A DNA stretch of 64,000 nt from Sulfitobacter brevis (lineage in GTDB: Bacteria; Pseudomonadota; Alphaproteobacteria; Rhodobacterales; Rhodobacteraceae), in assembly GCF_900112755.1 (NCBI RefSeq), contig NZ_FOMW01000006.1, positions 1 to 64,000 of the forward strand, written 5' to 3'. The notes under the pieces are model-generated. The model worked only from the letters and a program-made list of their open reading frames with translations. It was not told the origin of the DNA and did no database searches. Within the stretch, counting starts at the first letter, position 1. The number at the start of each line of letters is the position of its first letter. A program made the position numbers and the translations under genes. Shown here piece after piece: positions 8,155 to 16,676 of the stretch.

Positions 8155-8353
8155 GGGTCGTCTCCTTTCTGGTGTGCCGCAGAGGTAAGCGCAGTAGCGG
8201 CAGCACACAACTCAGCAGCCACGAACCATGGTTGTGCGCGCATGCGCAACTCATCAGATTTCGTGATGGGTTGCGGGTTAAGTATTCGTTTTACTGATTT
8301 CTGTTCCAGATTTAGACACCTCTCGTAGAAACAGCTTTTCAATGGAGACTATC

Positions 8354-8548
8354 ATGGCTTTTCAACAAACGGTCACACCCGCAGTGCGCGGCGCAGACTT
8401 TGCCCTGCTGGTTGCGGTTGCACTGGCATTTATTGCAGTCGTTTACATCGCATCGGGATACCGCATCGTACGTAGTAATGTCGCCGCGCAGGAGATCATC
8501 ATCTCAGGGGAAGACTGGCACGGAAATGTGCGCCGCTCGCCGCGCTGA
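8354..8548 (+). CDS. Small single-span membrane protein
   Basis: A 64-residue protein I do not recognise. One membrane segment runs through about residues 15-36 (ADFALLVAVALAFIAVVYIA), followed by a short polar tail containing tryptophan and a basic end. The ATG at 8354 is chosen because TGGAGA lies 6 bases upstream; the in-frame ATG at 8342 overlaps that site. Existence as a gene rests on the ribosome site and the clean hydrophobic segment; it stands alone between the pirin gene and the dehydrogenase. Confidence 0.5.
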   Translation: MAFQQTVTPAVRGADFALLVAVALAFIAVVYIASGYRIVRSNVAAQEIIISGEDWHGNVRRSPR

Positions 8549-8686
8549 GAGAGGCACGGCAGTTAAATTTCCGAAGGGCCGGGCATGCCTTGTTTGGCCC
8601 CAAGGCGCGTAAAAAGCGTCGTTTTCGGGCGCGACAGGGCGGGGCGGGCACAGGCTGATGGTCGAAACTGGATCAGGGAGAGATCA

Positions 8687-9631
8687 ATGAAAATCGGCTT
8701 TATCGGGTTGGGCAATGTCGGCGGCAAGCTGTCGGGGTCACTGATCCGCAATGGCGTGGATGTGGCGGTGCACGACCTTAACCCTGAGTTTGTGGCGGCC
8801 AAGGTAGCAGCAGGGGCGCGCGACGGGCAGAGCCCTGCACAACTGATGCAAGACTGCGACGCGGTGATCACCTGCCTGCCGTCCCCCGCCGCCAGTGCTG
8901 CGGTGGTGACGGAAATGCTGCCCCATGTCGGGCCGGGCAAAATCTGGATGGAGATGTCGACCACCGACGCCGAAGAGGTCAAACGCTTGGGCGCGCTGGT
9001 AGCAGAAAAGGGCGGTGCGGCGGTCGATTGTCCAGTTTCGGGTGGCTGTCACCGTGCCGATACCGGCAATATCAGCATCTATGCGGGCTGTGACCGCGCC
9101 ACTTTCGAGCGGGTGCTGCCGATCCTCACCCATATGGGGCGTCGTATTTTGCATGTCGGGGATATTGGCGTTGCGAGCACCTTAAAGGTGATGACCAATT
9201 ACTTGGCGACAATGAACCTTTTGTCGGTTTGCGAGGCGCTGACGGTAATGAAAGCTGCTGGCATGGACCTTGGTGTGACCTATGAGGCGATCGCGGCATC
9301 GTCGGGCAATTCCTTCGTGCATGAGACCGAAAGCCAGTTGATCCTGTCGGGGTCGCGGGATGTGAATTTCACCATGGACCTTGTGCAGAAAGACATCGGG
9401 TTGTTTCAAAAGATTGCCGATGACCACGGCGTGCCTCTAGAACTGTCACCGCTGATGATCGAGATGATGTCGGACGGCCAGCGCCGCTATGGCATCCGCG
9501 CGCAATCTGACCGGATGATCGAGCGGTTGGAGGAGGCAACGGGGCTAAGTATCACTGCGCCGGGATTTCCGACTGAATTGCTGGACGATGAACCCGAAGA
9601 GCGGGGCTATGAGGTGGCAGTGCGGCGTTAG
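8687..9631 (+). CDS. 3-hydroxyisobutyrate-dehydrogenase-family oxidoreductase
   Basis: A 314-residue beta-hydroxyacid dehydrogenase. It opens with the Rossmann loop MKIGFIGLGNVGGKLSGSLI, has the substrate loop DCPVSGGCHRADTGN and the catalytic lysine in STLKVMTNYLA, and a helical C-terminal domain. Family members oxidise or reduce hydroxyisobutyrate, tartronate semialdehyde or related acids with NAD(P); the exact substrate here is open. The start at 8687 follows a GGGAGAGA site, whereas the longer frame from 8585 reads into non-conserved sequence. It converges on the small membrane protein gene at 9638. Confidence 0.92.
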   Translation: MKIGFIGLGNVGGKLSGSLIRNGVDVAVHDLNPEFVAAKVAAGARDGQSPAQLMQDCDAVITCLPSPAASAAVVTEMLPHVGPGKIWMEMSTTDAEEVKRLGALVAEKGGAAVDCPVSGGCHRADTGNISIYAGCDRATFERVLPILTHMGRRILHVGDIGVASTLKVMTNYLATMNLLSVCEALTVMKAAGMDLGVTYEAIAASSGNSFVHETESQLILSGSRDVNFTMDLVQKDIGLFQKIADDHGVPLELSPLMIEMMSDGQRRYGIRAQSDRMIERLEEATGLSITAPGFPTELLDDEPEERGYEVAVRR

Positions 9632-9637
9632 GGCCGC

Positions 9638-10159
9638 TCAGGTCAGGGCGGTGATTTCGAGCGCGCAGAGCACGGCAAAGGATAGTGCCGTGGCCCCCAG
9701 CGCACGAATGAACCGCATCCGCTTGAGCTCGCGCAGGCGCGAAACTTTCAGCACTTCGTAGCCAAGCTCGCGGTGCCAATCTGCCCCCGTGGTTGCCGCC
9801 ACGAGGGCATCAACATCGGCAAAACGCGCGGTTTCAACATAGAGCAACCGGCGCGGCTGTTCGGCATCATGTGGTTGCACGCGCGGGGCGACACGGCGCG
9901 AGGGGTAGAGCACCGCTCCGAACAGAAACAGCGGCGCCATGACGATCCCCCAAAAGATCGCGAGCGACAGCAGCGACCCGTCCGCCGCACGCGGAAACCC
10001 CGCCGCAGCATTGGCCACAATATTCAACGCGAAGGTATAGCCGATGCCGACGATCTGGGCCTTGGTGTCATAGCTGCGCACCGTCGCCTGGGCCTCTTCC
10101 AGCGCCTTTTCAAGGTAGTGCCGCGCGGCGGGGTCGGGTGGCGTGGATGCGTCTGGCAT
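9638..10159 (-). CDS. Three-TM protein resembling Pycsar effectors (PycTM-like)
   Basis: A 173-residue membrane protein. Residues 14-35 form a helix (YLEKALEEAQATVRSYDTKA) leading into two membrane segments (about 37-56 and 66-86), a soluble middle with a conserved-looking VETARFADVDALVA, and a third membrane segment at about 150-170. The helix ending in YDTKAQ before TM1, and the LxxLKxM-type run before the last TM, resemble the PycTM/DUF5706 effectors of cyclic-pyrimidine (Pycsar) defence. No nucleotide cyclase gene is nearby, so a defence role is only a hypothesis; it may be a housekeeping relative. It follows sdaA by 20 bases and may be co-transcribed. Confidence 0.6.
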   Translation of the reverse strand: MPDASTPPDPAARHYLEKALEEAQATVRSYDTKAQIVGIGYTFALNIVANAAAGFPRAADGSLLSLAIFWGIVMAPLFLFGAVLYPSRRVAPRVQPHDAEQPRRLLYVETARFADVDALVAATTGADWHRELGYEVLKVSRLRELKRMRFIRALGATALSFAVLCALEITALT

Positions 10160-10179
10160 GGGCGTTTGTGTCTCTGACG

Positions 10180-11550
10180 TCAGCAGTTGGGAACGTTCAC
10201 AGCCAGACCCCCAAGCGAGGTTTCCTTGTACTTCTCGCTCATATCCGCGCCGGTCTGGCGCATGGTCTCGATACAGGCGTCGAGCGGCACAAGATGGGTG
10301 CCATCGCCGCGCAGCGCGAGGCTGGCCGCCGATACGGCCTTGATCGCACCCAAGCCATTACGCTCGATACAAGGCACCTGCACCAAGCCCTTGACCGGAT
10401 CGCAAGTCATCCCGAGGTGGTGTTCTAGCGCAATTTCCGCTGCGTTCTCAACCTGTTCGGGCGTGCCGCCCAACACGGCACAAAGCCCGGCCGCAGACAT
10501 TGCCGCCGCCGATCCGACCTCGGCCTGACAGCCTGCTTCGGCGCCGGAAATTGAGGCGTTGAACTTGACCAGCCCGCCGATGGCCGCAGCGGTCAGCAGG
10601 AAATCTTCGATATGTGCCTCGGAGGCGCCGGGGACGTGATCAAGATAATAGCGCAACGTTGCGGGCATCACCCCTGCGGCCCCGTTGGTTGGCGCGGTGA
10701 CAACCTGCCCACCGGCGGCGTTTTCTTCGTTCACCGCCATGGCATAAACGCTCATCCAGTCGTTGATGGTATGGGGCGCTTGCTGGTTCATGCCGCGCTC
10801 GGCCAGCAGCGCATCATGAATGCCCTTGGCGCGGCGTTTGACGTTAAGCCCGCCGGGCAGGATACCATCGGTGGCCAGCCCGCGATCAATGCAGTCGGTC
10901 ATCACCTGCCACAGCCGTTTGGAGCCTTCGCGCAGATGCACCTCGCCGTTGCGTGAGATTTCATTGGCGCGTTTCATCTGGGCGATGTTTTTGCCCGAGG
11001 CGCGGGCCATCTCCAGCATCTCGGCGGCAGATTTGAAGGGGAAGGGCACCGGCGCGCCTTCGGCAGAGTCCTTGCCTGCCGCAAGCTCGGCCTCGGTCAT
11101 CACGAAACCGCCGCCGATGGAATAGTAGGTCTCGCGCAGCACAACGTCACCTTGGGCATCGGTCGCCATCAACATCATGCCATTGGCGTGGCCGGTGAGG
11201 CGGGTGTCGTAGTCAAAGATCATATCGCTTTTGGGATCGAACTTGAGGGTCGCACCGTCAAAGTCGATCTGCCCCGTCTCATGGATCTTATTCAAAACCG
11301 CCTCGGCCTTTTCAGCGTCATACTCGGCGGGAGTGAACCCTGCGAGGCCCAGAATGGTTGCGCGGTCGGTGGCATGTCCGACACCGGTAAATGCCAGCGA
11401 GCCATGTAGCGAGGCGCGCAGACCCGCGAAGTGGAAAGGCGAGGCGCGCATGGTATCCAGAAACCGCGCGGCGGCGACCATCGGCCCCATCGTGTGCGAG
11501 GAAGACGGGCCGATCCCGACCTTGAACATATCGAATACAGAAAGAAACAT
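10180..11550 (-). CDS. sdaA: L-serine ammonia-lyase (single-chain, iron-sulfur type)
   Basis: A 456-residue serine deaminase converting L-serine to pyruvate and ammonia, using a 4Fe-4S cluster rather than PLP. The N-terminal part carries [20 protein letters not shown] and the C-terminal part the cluster cysteines in [22 protein letters not shown] and [10 protein letters not shown]. Length fits single-chain SdaA (about 455). Its start overlaps the stop of the glutathione-transferase gene by one base (TGATG on the coding strand), indicating translational coupling, and the PycTM-like gene follows. Confidence 0.96.
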   Translation of the reverse strand: MFLSVFDMFKVGIGPSSSHTMGPMVAAARFLDTMRASPFHFAGLRASLHGSLAFTGVGHATDRATILGLAGFTPAEYDAEKAEAVLNKIHETGQIDFDGATLKFDPKSDMIFDYDTRLTGHANGMMLMATDAQGDVVLRETYYSIGGGFVMTEAELAAGKDSAEGAPVPFPFKSAAEMLEMARASGKNIAQMKRANEISRNGEVHLREGSKRLWQVMTDCIDRGLATDGILPGGLNVKRRAKGIHDALLAERGMNQQAPHTINDWMSVYAMAVNEENAAGGQVVTAPTNGAAGVMPATLRYYLDHVPGASEAHIEDFLLTAAAIGGLVKFNASISGAEAGCQAEVGSAAAMSAAGLCAVLGGTPEQVENAAEIALEHHLGMTCDPVKGLVQVPCIERNGLGAIKAVSAASLALRGDGTHLVPLDACIETMRQTGADMSEKYKETSLGGLAVNVPNC

Positions 11551-12245
11551 CAGGTGGCGCTGCCTATAGGAGGATTGGGATGGCGGGGTGCGGTAAAGGG
11601 TGTATCGCCCAGCCCTTCGGCCTGTTGCAAGGCGATGGTGGCGGGCAGGCTTTCAATTTTGGCGCAGACTCGCTGGAGGGCGGGATATACGCCAAGGCGA
11701 AACCAGCTGCGATCATGGTCAGCGGGGTAGAGCGCAGGCCAGCGCAGCAAGGCTGCCACGTAGAAATCAAGCACCGTGGGGGCCGTGCCGCCCAGCCAAT
11801 CGGGACGGAGTGCCGCTGCCGCGTCCAGAGTGGTAAAACTCTGATGCAGGTGCTGCGTCAACCCTGCGCGCAGGGCGGTGGCATGGTCTGGTGCGATGAA
11901 CTTCTCGGGGTAGAACAACATCCGCTCGGCCGGGTGCAGGGTGTTGGCGACAAAGAACAGCCATTTCAGGAAATCGCCACGCTCGGGGGCATCGGGGGCG
12001 GGGCCAAGCTGCCCATGCGTATCCGCCAGCCACAAAAGGATCGCGCCGGTCTCAAAGAGTGGGCCTTGCGGCGTTTCCAGCACCGGAATCAGCCCGTTGG
12101 GATTAAGTTGCCGGTATGCGGGGCCCGACTGCTCGGCCTGCTTTCGGTCAACCAGCACCGCCTTATAGGGCAGGCCGCGCTGTTCCAGCGCGAGCCGAAC
12201 GGCCAGCGAAGCATTGTCAGGGGCGTAGTGCAGAATATAGCTCAT
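11550..12245 (-). CDS. Glutathione S-transferase family protein
   Basis: A 231-residue GST. The thioredoxin-fold N-terminal domain starts MSYILHYAPDNASLAVRLAL, with the glutathione-binding cis-proline loop NGLIPVLETPQGPLFETGAI around residues 48-67, and an all-helical C-terminal domain follows. The class and substrate cannot be fixed from sequence. The start at 12245 is the natural domain boundary; the frame extends upstream without homology. It overlaps sdaA by one base and follows the polyketide/methyltransferase pair by 139 bases on the same strand. Confidence 0.9.
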   Translation of the reverse strand: MSYILHYAPDNASLAVRLALEQRGLPYKAVLVDRKQAEQSGPAYRQLNPNGLIPVLETPQGPLFETGAILLWLADTHGQLGPAPDAPERGDFLKWLFFVANTLHPAERMLFYPEKFIAPDHATALRAGLTQHLHQSFTTLDAAAALRPDWLGGTAPTVLDFYVAALLRWPALYPADHDRSWFRLGVYPALQRVCAKIESLPATIALQQAEGLGDTPFTAPRHPNPPIGSAT

Positions 12246-12384
12246 GCGCCGATATATAGCGTTTGGCGACACGCGGGTCCGCCTTAATGCGACACATGGA
12301 AGCCACTTGGCGCAGAGGCGAAAGAAATCCCAGGTGCGCGGGGCAGATTGTAAGACTAGGCGAAGCGCTGGGCGAGGCGGCAGG

Positions 12385-12870
12385 TCATGGACGCAGGGCC
12401 GCATCCTCTGCCGCGATCCTGTGGCGCAGCATCAGCGCATTCAGCAAGGTAAAGACCGCCGCAACGCCCCAGAGCCCCAGCACCATCGGGGCGACGATGA
12501 TTTCGGCCACGACCAGCGCATAATTGGGATGCGGCAACACGCGAAACGGGCCGGAGGCGACCAGCGGCGTGTCGGTGACGATGATCCGTGTGGTCCAGCG
12601 CGACCCCAGCGTCGACAATATCCAGACCCGCGCGATCTGCAGCAAGACGTAAAGCACCAGCCAACCTGCGTGGATCGCTTGGTCAAAGCCAAAAATAAGC
12701 AGCGCAACGACCCAACTGGCGTGCAGCGCGACCATCACCGGATAATGTCCCGCTCCGACCTCGCGCGCGCCTGCGGCCATCAGCTTGGAAGTGTTGCGCC
12801 GCGCGATCACCAGTTCGGCAAGCCGCTGCACGACGATGAAACCCAAAAACAGGGCGGTGGCCAGCGTCAT
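12385..12870 (-). CDS. Isoprenylcysteine carboxyl methyltransferase-family membrane protein
   Basis: A 161-residue integral membrane methyltransferase with about four to five hydrophobic segments. It contains RIIVTDTPLVASGPFRVLPH and HPNYALVVAEIIVAP, the RHPxY-like signature and following helix of the ICMT family, which uses S-adenosylmethionine. Its start codon overlaps the stop of the type III polyketide synthase gene (ATGA). Known pairs of this kind, such as bpsA-bpsB of Bacillus subtilis, O-methylate alkylpyrones, so methylation of the neighbour's lipid product is the best inference here. Confidence 0.9.
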   Translation of the reverse strand: MTLATALFLGFIVVQRLAELVIARRNTSKLMAAGAREVGAGHYPVMVALHASWVVALLIFGFDQAIHAGWLVLYVLLQIARVWILSTLGSRWTTRIIVTDTPLVASGPFRVLPHPNYALVVAEIIVAPMVLGLWGVAAVFTLLNALMLRHRIAAEDAALRP

Positions 12871-13967
12871 CTGTGAACCGTCAGCGGCAACAGTGACGCG
12901 GTAAAGCCCGGTCCCAGAGCACAAAGCGCCATCGTGCCACTGTGACCCGCGTCCATCACCCGCTTCAGCACGAACAACGCGGTCGGGGCCGACATATTGC
13001 CTGCAGCGCGCAAAGTCGCACGCTCGCAATCGAGACTGCCGGAGGGCAGGGACATCGTCGCCTCAATTGCCTCGACCACCTTAGTGCCGCCGGGATGGCA
13101 GACGAAGCGGTCGATCTGGTCAGGGCGCAGGCCGGCGGCGCCAAGCATCGTGGTCACAGCGGTGCGGAAACTCTCCTGCACAAAGGCGGGGATCGAACGG
13201 TCAAAGACCACGCCAAGCCCTGTTTCATCAACATCCCACCCCATGATCGGCAAAGTATCGGGCCAGAGGTGCTCATGCCCGTTGGCCAAAGTTACAGCGC
13301 CTTCGCCCGCGCCCGAGGTCAAAACCGCCGCCGCTGCGCCGTCCCCGAATAAAACCGTGGCAATCACATCGGCTTTTTGCAGCCGGTCATTGCGAAACGC
13401 GAGCGAGCAAGCCTCGACCGCGACCATCAACACGGTCGCCCCCGGTTGTGCGGCAGCCAGCCTGCGGGCGATTGCCAAACCGGTGACACCACCTGCACAG
13501 CCCAACCCGAATACTGGCACCCGTTGCACATCGGCGCGAAACCCCATCGCCTTGTGGGCCTGCGCCTCCAGCGTCGGGGTGGCGATACCGGTGGAGGACA
13601 CGGTGACGATAATATCGACCGCGTCAGCCTCGATCCCTGCATCGCTCAGCGCGGCAGTAGCGGCATCCTGAAACAGCGCTGTCGCTGCTTTGAGGTAAAC
13701 TGCACCACGATCAGCCCAACCATGCTGTTCGCTGAACCACTCAATCGGCAGCACGCTATAGCGGGTATCGACGCCGGCATTCTCAAACGCGGGCACCAAT
13801 CGTTCAAAGCTGGGGTATTTTTCCGCGAAAAGATCGCGCGCGGCGGCCAGTACATCGTCCTGTCGCATCTGATAGGGTGGCAGCGCGATGCCAAGGCCCG
13901 CAAGGCTGACATGGGTTTTCGCGGCGTGATACGCGGGCTGCAATGCGGGCGTCGGGACGTGAAGCAT
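12867..13967 (-). CDS. Type III polyketide synthase (chalcone/stilbene synthase-like)
   Basis: A 366-residue homodimeric ketosynthase of the chalcone-synthase fold, which extends an acyl-CoA starter with malonyl-CoA without an acyl carrier. The catalytic Cys is in VFGLGCAGGVTGLA, the His in FVCHPGGTKVVEA and the Asn in RAAGNMSAPTALFV, so the Cys-His-Asn triad is complete. Bacterial relatives make alkylpyrones, alkylresorcinols or other phenolic lipids. The start at 13967 has AAAGG upstream and removes a poorly supported extension. It is the first gene of a leftward run and is translationally coupled to the methyltransferase. It diverges from rpiA over 218 bases. Confidence 0.95.
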   Translation of the reverse strand: MLHVPTPALQPAYHAAKTHVSLAGLGIALPPYQMRQDDVLAAARDLFAEKYPSFERLVPAFENAGVDTRYSVLPIEWFSEQHGWADRGAVYLKAATALFQDAATAALSDAGIEADAVDIIVTVSSTGIATPTLEAQAHKAMGFRADVQRVPVFGLGCAGGVTGLAIARRLAAAQPGATVLMVAVEACSLAFRNDRLQKADVIATVLFGDGAAAAVLTSGAGEGAVTLANGHEHLWPDTLPIMGWDVDETGLGVVFDRSIPAFVQESFRTAVTTMLGAAGLRPDQIDRFVCHPGGTKVVEAIEATMSLPSGSLDCERATLRAAGNMSAPTALFVLKRVMDAGHSGTMALCALGPGFTASLLPLTVHR

Positions 13968-14185
13968 GGTACTGATACCTTTGAGATCACTAACCGTCGT
14001 GAGGTAGCGCCGTGGCAGGCTTTGTCCACCGGGCTGCATTCCGTGCAAATGCCGTTAAATCATGTCTTAACCTGCGCAGGTCAGGCTGGCCGAGCCTGCG
14101 CGAAAAAACCGCGGCAAAGCCCCTCGCGCCTGACCGACATTGTGCCTATAACGCTGCAACAACCCATTTCATCGGAGCTGCCCCC

Positions 14186-14974
14186 ATGAGCGGAGAACTT
14201 TCCCCCATCGACAAAGCCAAATTCGTGGCCGCCAAACGCGCCTCGCAATTTGTCGAAGACGGCATGCGCGTTGGACTGGGTACAGGCAGCACCGCCGCAT
14301 GGCTGGTGCGCTGTCTGGGCGAGATGGTGCGCGACGACGGGCTGCGGATCAAAGGTGTGCCAACCTCGACCCGCACCGCTGAGCTGGCCCGCGATGTCGG
14401 CATCGAAGTCATCAGCCTTGATGAGGCAAAATGGCTGGACCTGACCATCGACGGGGCCGACGAATTTGATGGCGAGCTGAACCTGATCAAAGGCGGCGGC
14501 GGTGCCTTGCTGCAAGAGAAGATTGTAGCAACTGCCAGTGATCAGATGATCGTGATCGCCGATATCGGCAAAGAGGTCGAAACCCTCGGCGCTTTCCCCT
14601 TGCCCGTTGAGGTGATCCCCTTTGGCTGGCAGACCACGCAAGCGCTGGTCGAAGAGACTTTGATCAGCATGGATGTGCTGGGGCGGACCTCGACCCTGCG
14701 GATGAACGGGCAGGTGCCTTTCATCACAGATGAGGGCAATCACATCCTTGATTTGCATCTCAACCGCATCGGCAACGTGCGCCAGTTGGCGCTGGTGCTG
14801 AACCAGATGCCGGGCGTGGTGGAAAACGGGCTATTCATTGATATCTGTGATGCGGTTGTCATCGGCTATGGCGACGGTCGGGTCGAGGTGCGTGACATCA
14901 ACGAAGGCACCGTGGCGACCGAGCGGCTGGATTTTGTCGAAAGCGACAATCTGTTTTCCGATCTGGGCGACTGA
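14186..14974 (+). CDS. rpiA: Ribose-5-phosphate isomerase A
   Basis: A 262-residue RpiA, which interconverts ribose-5-phosphate and ribulose-5-phosphate in the pentose phosphate pathway. Motifs include VGLGTGSTAAWLVRCLGE, the catalytic DGADEFD, and KGGGGALLQEKIVA. The C-terminal part GNHILDLHLNRIGN fits alphaproteobacterial RpiA. The ATG at 14186 is preceded by CGGAG; the frame is open further upstream but without homology. It is followed 152 bases later by glutathione reductase, a common pairing in this group. Confidence 0.96.
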   Translation: MSGELSPIDKAKFVAAKRASQFVEDGMRVGLGTGSTAAWLVRCLGEMVRDDGLRIKGVPTSTRTAELARDVGIEVISLDEAKWLDLTIDGADEFDGELNLIKGGGGALLQEKIVATASDQMIVIADIGKEVETLGAFPLPVEVIPFGWQTTQALVEETLISMDVLGRTSTLRMNGQVPFITDEGNHILDLHLNRIGNVRQLALVLNQMPGVVENGLFIDICDAVVIGYGDGRVEVRDINEGTVATERLDFVESDNLFSDLGD

Positions 14975-15126
14975 AGCAGAGGATGCGTGAGGCTGCGCCG
15001 CTCCCGTCATTGAGGGGGGGCGCTGCACGCACGCGCTCTGCGGCGAATTGTCCGGCAACATATGGCAATCAGCCTTGCGCCCCCATATAGGTAGTCACCA
15101 GCACAGCTTTTGACCGGAGACAGCCC

Positions 15127-16605
15127 ATGGCCGCAGACACCCCCGCAGCAGATACATTCGACTATGACCTCTTTGTCATCGGTGGCGGATCGGGCGGGGT
15201 GCGGGCGGCGCGGGTTGCGGCCTCGGAATACGGCGCACGGGTCGCTTTGGCAGAAGACGACCGCTATGGCGGCACCTGTGTGATCCGCGGCTGCGTGCCG
15301 AAAAAGCTGATGGTCTATGCTTCGGAATATTCCGAGCTTGTGGACGAAGCCCAATGCTACGGCTGGGATATCAAGCAGGGGTCTTTCAACTGGCAGAGCT
15401 TTCGCGGGCGGATGCACGCAGAGTTGGATCGCCTTGAGGGCATCTATAAAAAGTTGCTGGACGGGGCAGGGGTCGAACGGTTCGACCAGCGCGCCAAAAT
15501 GCAGGATGCCCATACGGTCAAGCTGGCGGATGGCACCACTAAAACCGCCAAACATATCCTGATTGCAGTCGGCGGCCATCCGGTGCGGCCCGATATGCCC
15601 AATGCCGAGCTTGGCATGGTCTCGGACGATATTTTCCACCTTGATGCGCTGCCCAAGACCATGCTGATCATCGGCGGCGGTTACATTGCGTGTGAATTTG
15701 CCTGCATCATGAACGGCTTGGGCGTAAAGGTGACGCAGTATTACCGTGGCGCCCAAATCCTGCGGGGCTTTGATGAGGAGGCGCGCGGGCTGATAGCTGA
15801 AGCGATGTGCGAGAACGGGATCGACCTGCATGTCGGCACCGATGTGGTTGAAATGGCTCCGGCGGCAGACGGCGACAGCGGGGCGATGCCCACCGGATCA
15901 GACGCGGCTGCCGGCGGCACCAGTTCTGCGGCTCCCTCGACCGCCAACGCCAGCGCCAAGAGCGGGCCAATGCGGGTCAAGCCAACCACGGGCGACGCGC
16001 AAGTTTTCGACGCCGTGTTTTTCGCCACAGGCCGGACTCCCAATACAAAAGACCTCGGACTTGAGGATTTAGGCATCGAGATGGGGCGTCGCGGCGAGAT
16101 CAAGGTCGACGAATACAGCCAGACGGGCGTGCCGTCGGTCTATGCAATTGGCGATGTAACCGATCGGGTAAACCTGACACCAGTGGCGATCCGCGAGGGC
16201 ATGGCCTTTGTGCAAACCGTCTTTGGCGGCGAGCCGACACCGGTGGACCACGAGTTGATCCCCTCGGCGATCTTTACCCAGCCCGAAATGGGCACCGTCG
16301 GGTTGAGCGAGGAAGACGCGCGCGATCAAGAAGAGATCGAGGTCTATTCTACATCCTTCCGTCCGATGCAGACCGCCTTTGCGGGCAAATCGGACCGCGC
16401 CTTGATGAAACTGGTGGTTTCCAAGAAAGATCGCACTGTGTTAGGCTGTCACATCGTCGCACCCCATGCGGGTGAAATGATCCAGCTTGCGGGCATAGCG
16501 GTTAAGGCGAAACTTACAAAAGAGCAGTTTGACGCCACTTGTGCGGTGCATCCGACCATGTCCGAGGAACTGGTCACGATGCGTACGCCGACGCGGACTG
16601 CTTGA
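15127..16605 (+). CDS. gor: Glutathione-disulfide reductase with an internal low-complexity insert
   Basis: A 492-residue FAD/NADPH disulfide reductase that regenerates reduced glutathione in the cytoplasm. The FAD site is FVIGGGSGGVRAAR, the redox-active pair is C51/C56 in GGTCVIRGCVPKKLM, the NADPH site is IIGGGYIACEFACIMNGLG, and the dimer-interface catalytic His is in CAVHPTMSEELV. It is about 40 residues longer than usual (450-465) because residues 244-281 are a Gly/Ala/Ser/Thr-rich stretch set between two strands of the NADPH domain; the frame stays open, so this is an insert and not a frameshift. Confidence 0.95.
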   Translation: MAADTPAADTFDYDLFVIGGGSGGVRAARVAASEYGARVALAEDDRYGGTCVIRGCVPKKLMVYASEYSELVDEAQCYGWDIKQGSFNWQSFRGRMHAELDRLEGIYKKLLDGAGVERFDQRAKMQDAHTVKLADGTTKTAKHILIAVGGHPVRPDMPNAELGMVSDDIFHLDALPKTMLIIGGGYIACEFACIMNGLGVKVTQYYRGAQILRGFDEEARGLIAEAMCENGIDLHVGTDVVEMAPAADGDSGAMPTGSDAAAGGTSSAAPSTANASAKSGPMRVKPTTGDAQVFDAVFFATGRTPNTKDLGLEDLGIEMGRRGEIKVDEYSQTGVPSVYAIGDVTDRVNLTPVAIREGMAFVQTVFGGEPTPVDHELIPSAIFTQPEMGTVGLSEEDARDQEEIEVYSTSFRPMQTAFAGKSDRALMKLVVSKKDRTVLGCHIVAPHAGEMIQLAGIAVKAKLTKEQFDATCAVHPTMSEELVTMRTPTRTA

Positions 16606-16676
16606 ATTCCGGCACAAACACGCACAAATTCGGGACAACTGGCCACCGCAAAGGTGGTTCATGAAGGGAAGATTAC

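Noticed and set aside
14054..14069. CtrA-like TTAA...TTAA pair between the polyketide synthase and rpiA genes
   Set aside because: The two TTAA half-sites are eight bases apart, not seven as in the CtrA consensus, so I do not call it.
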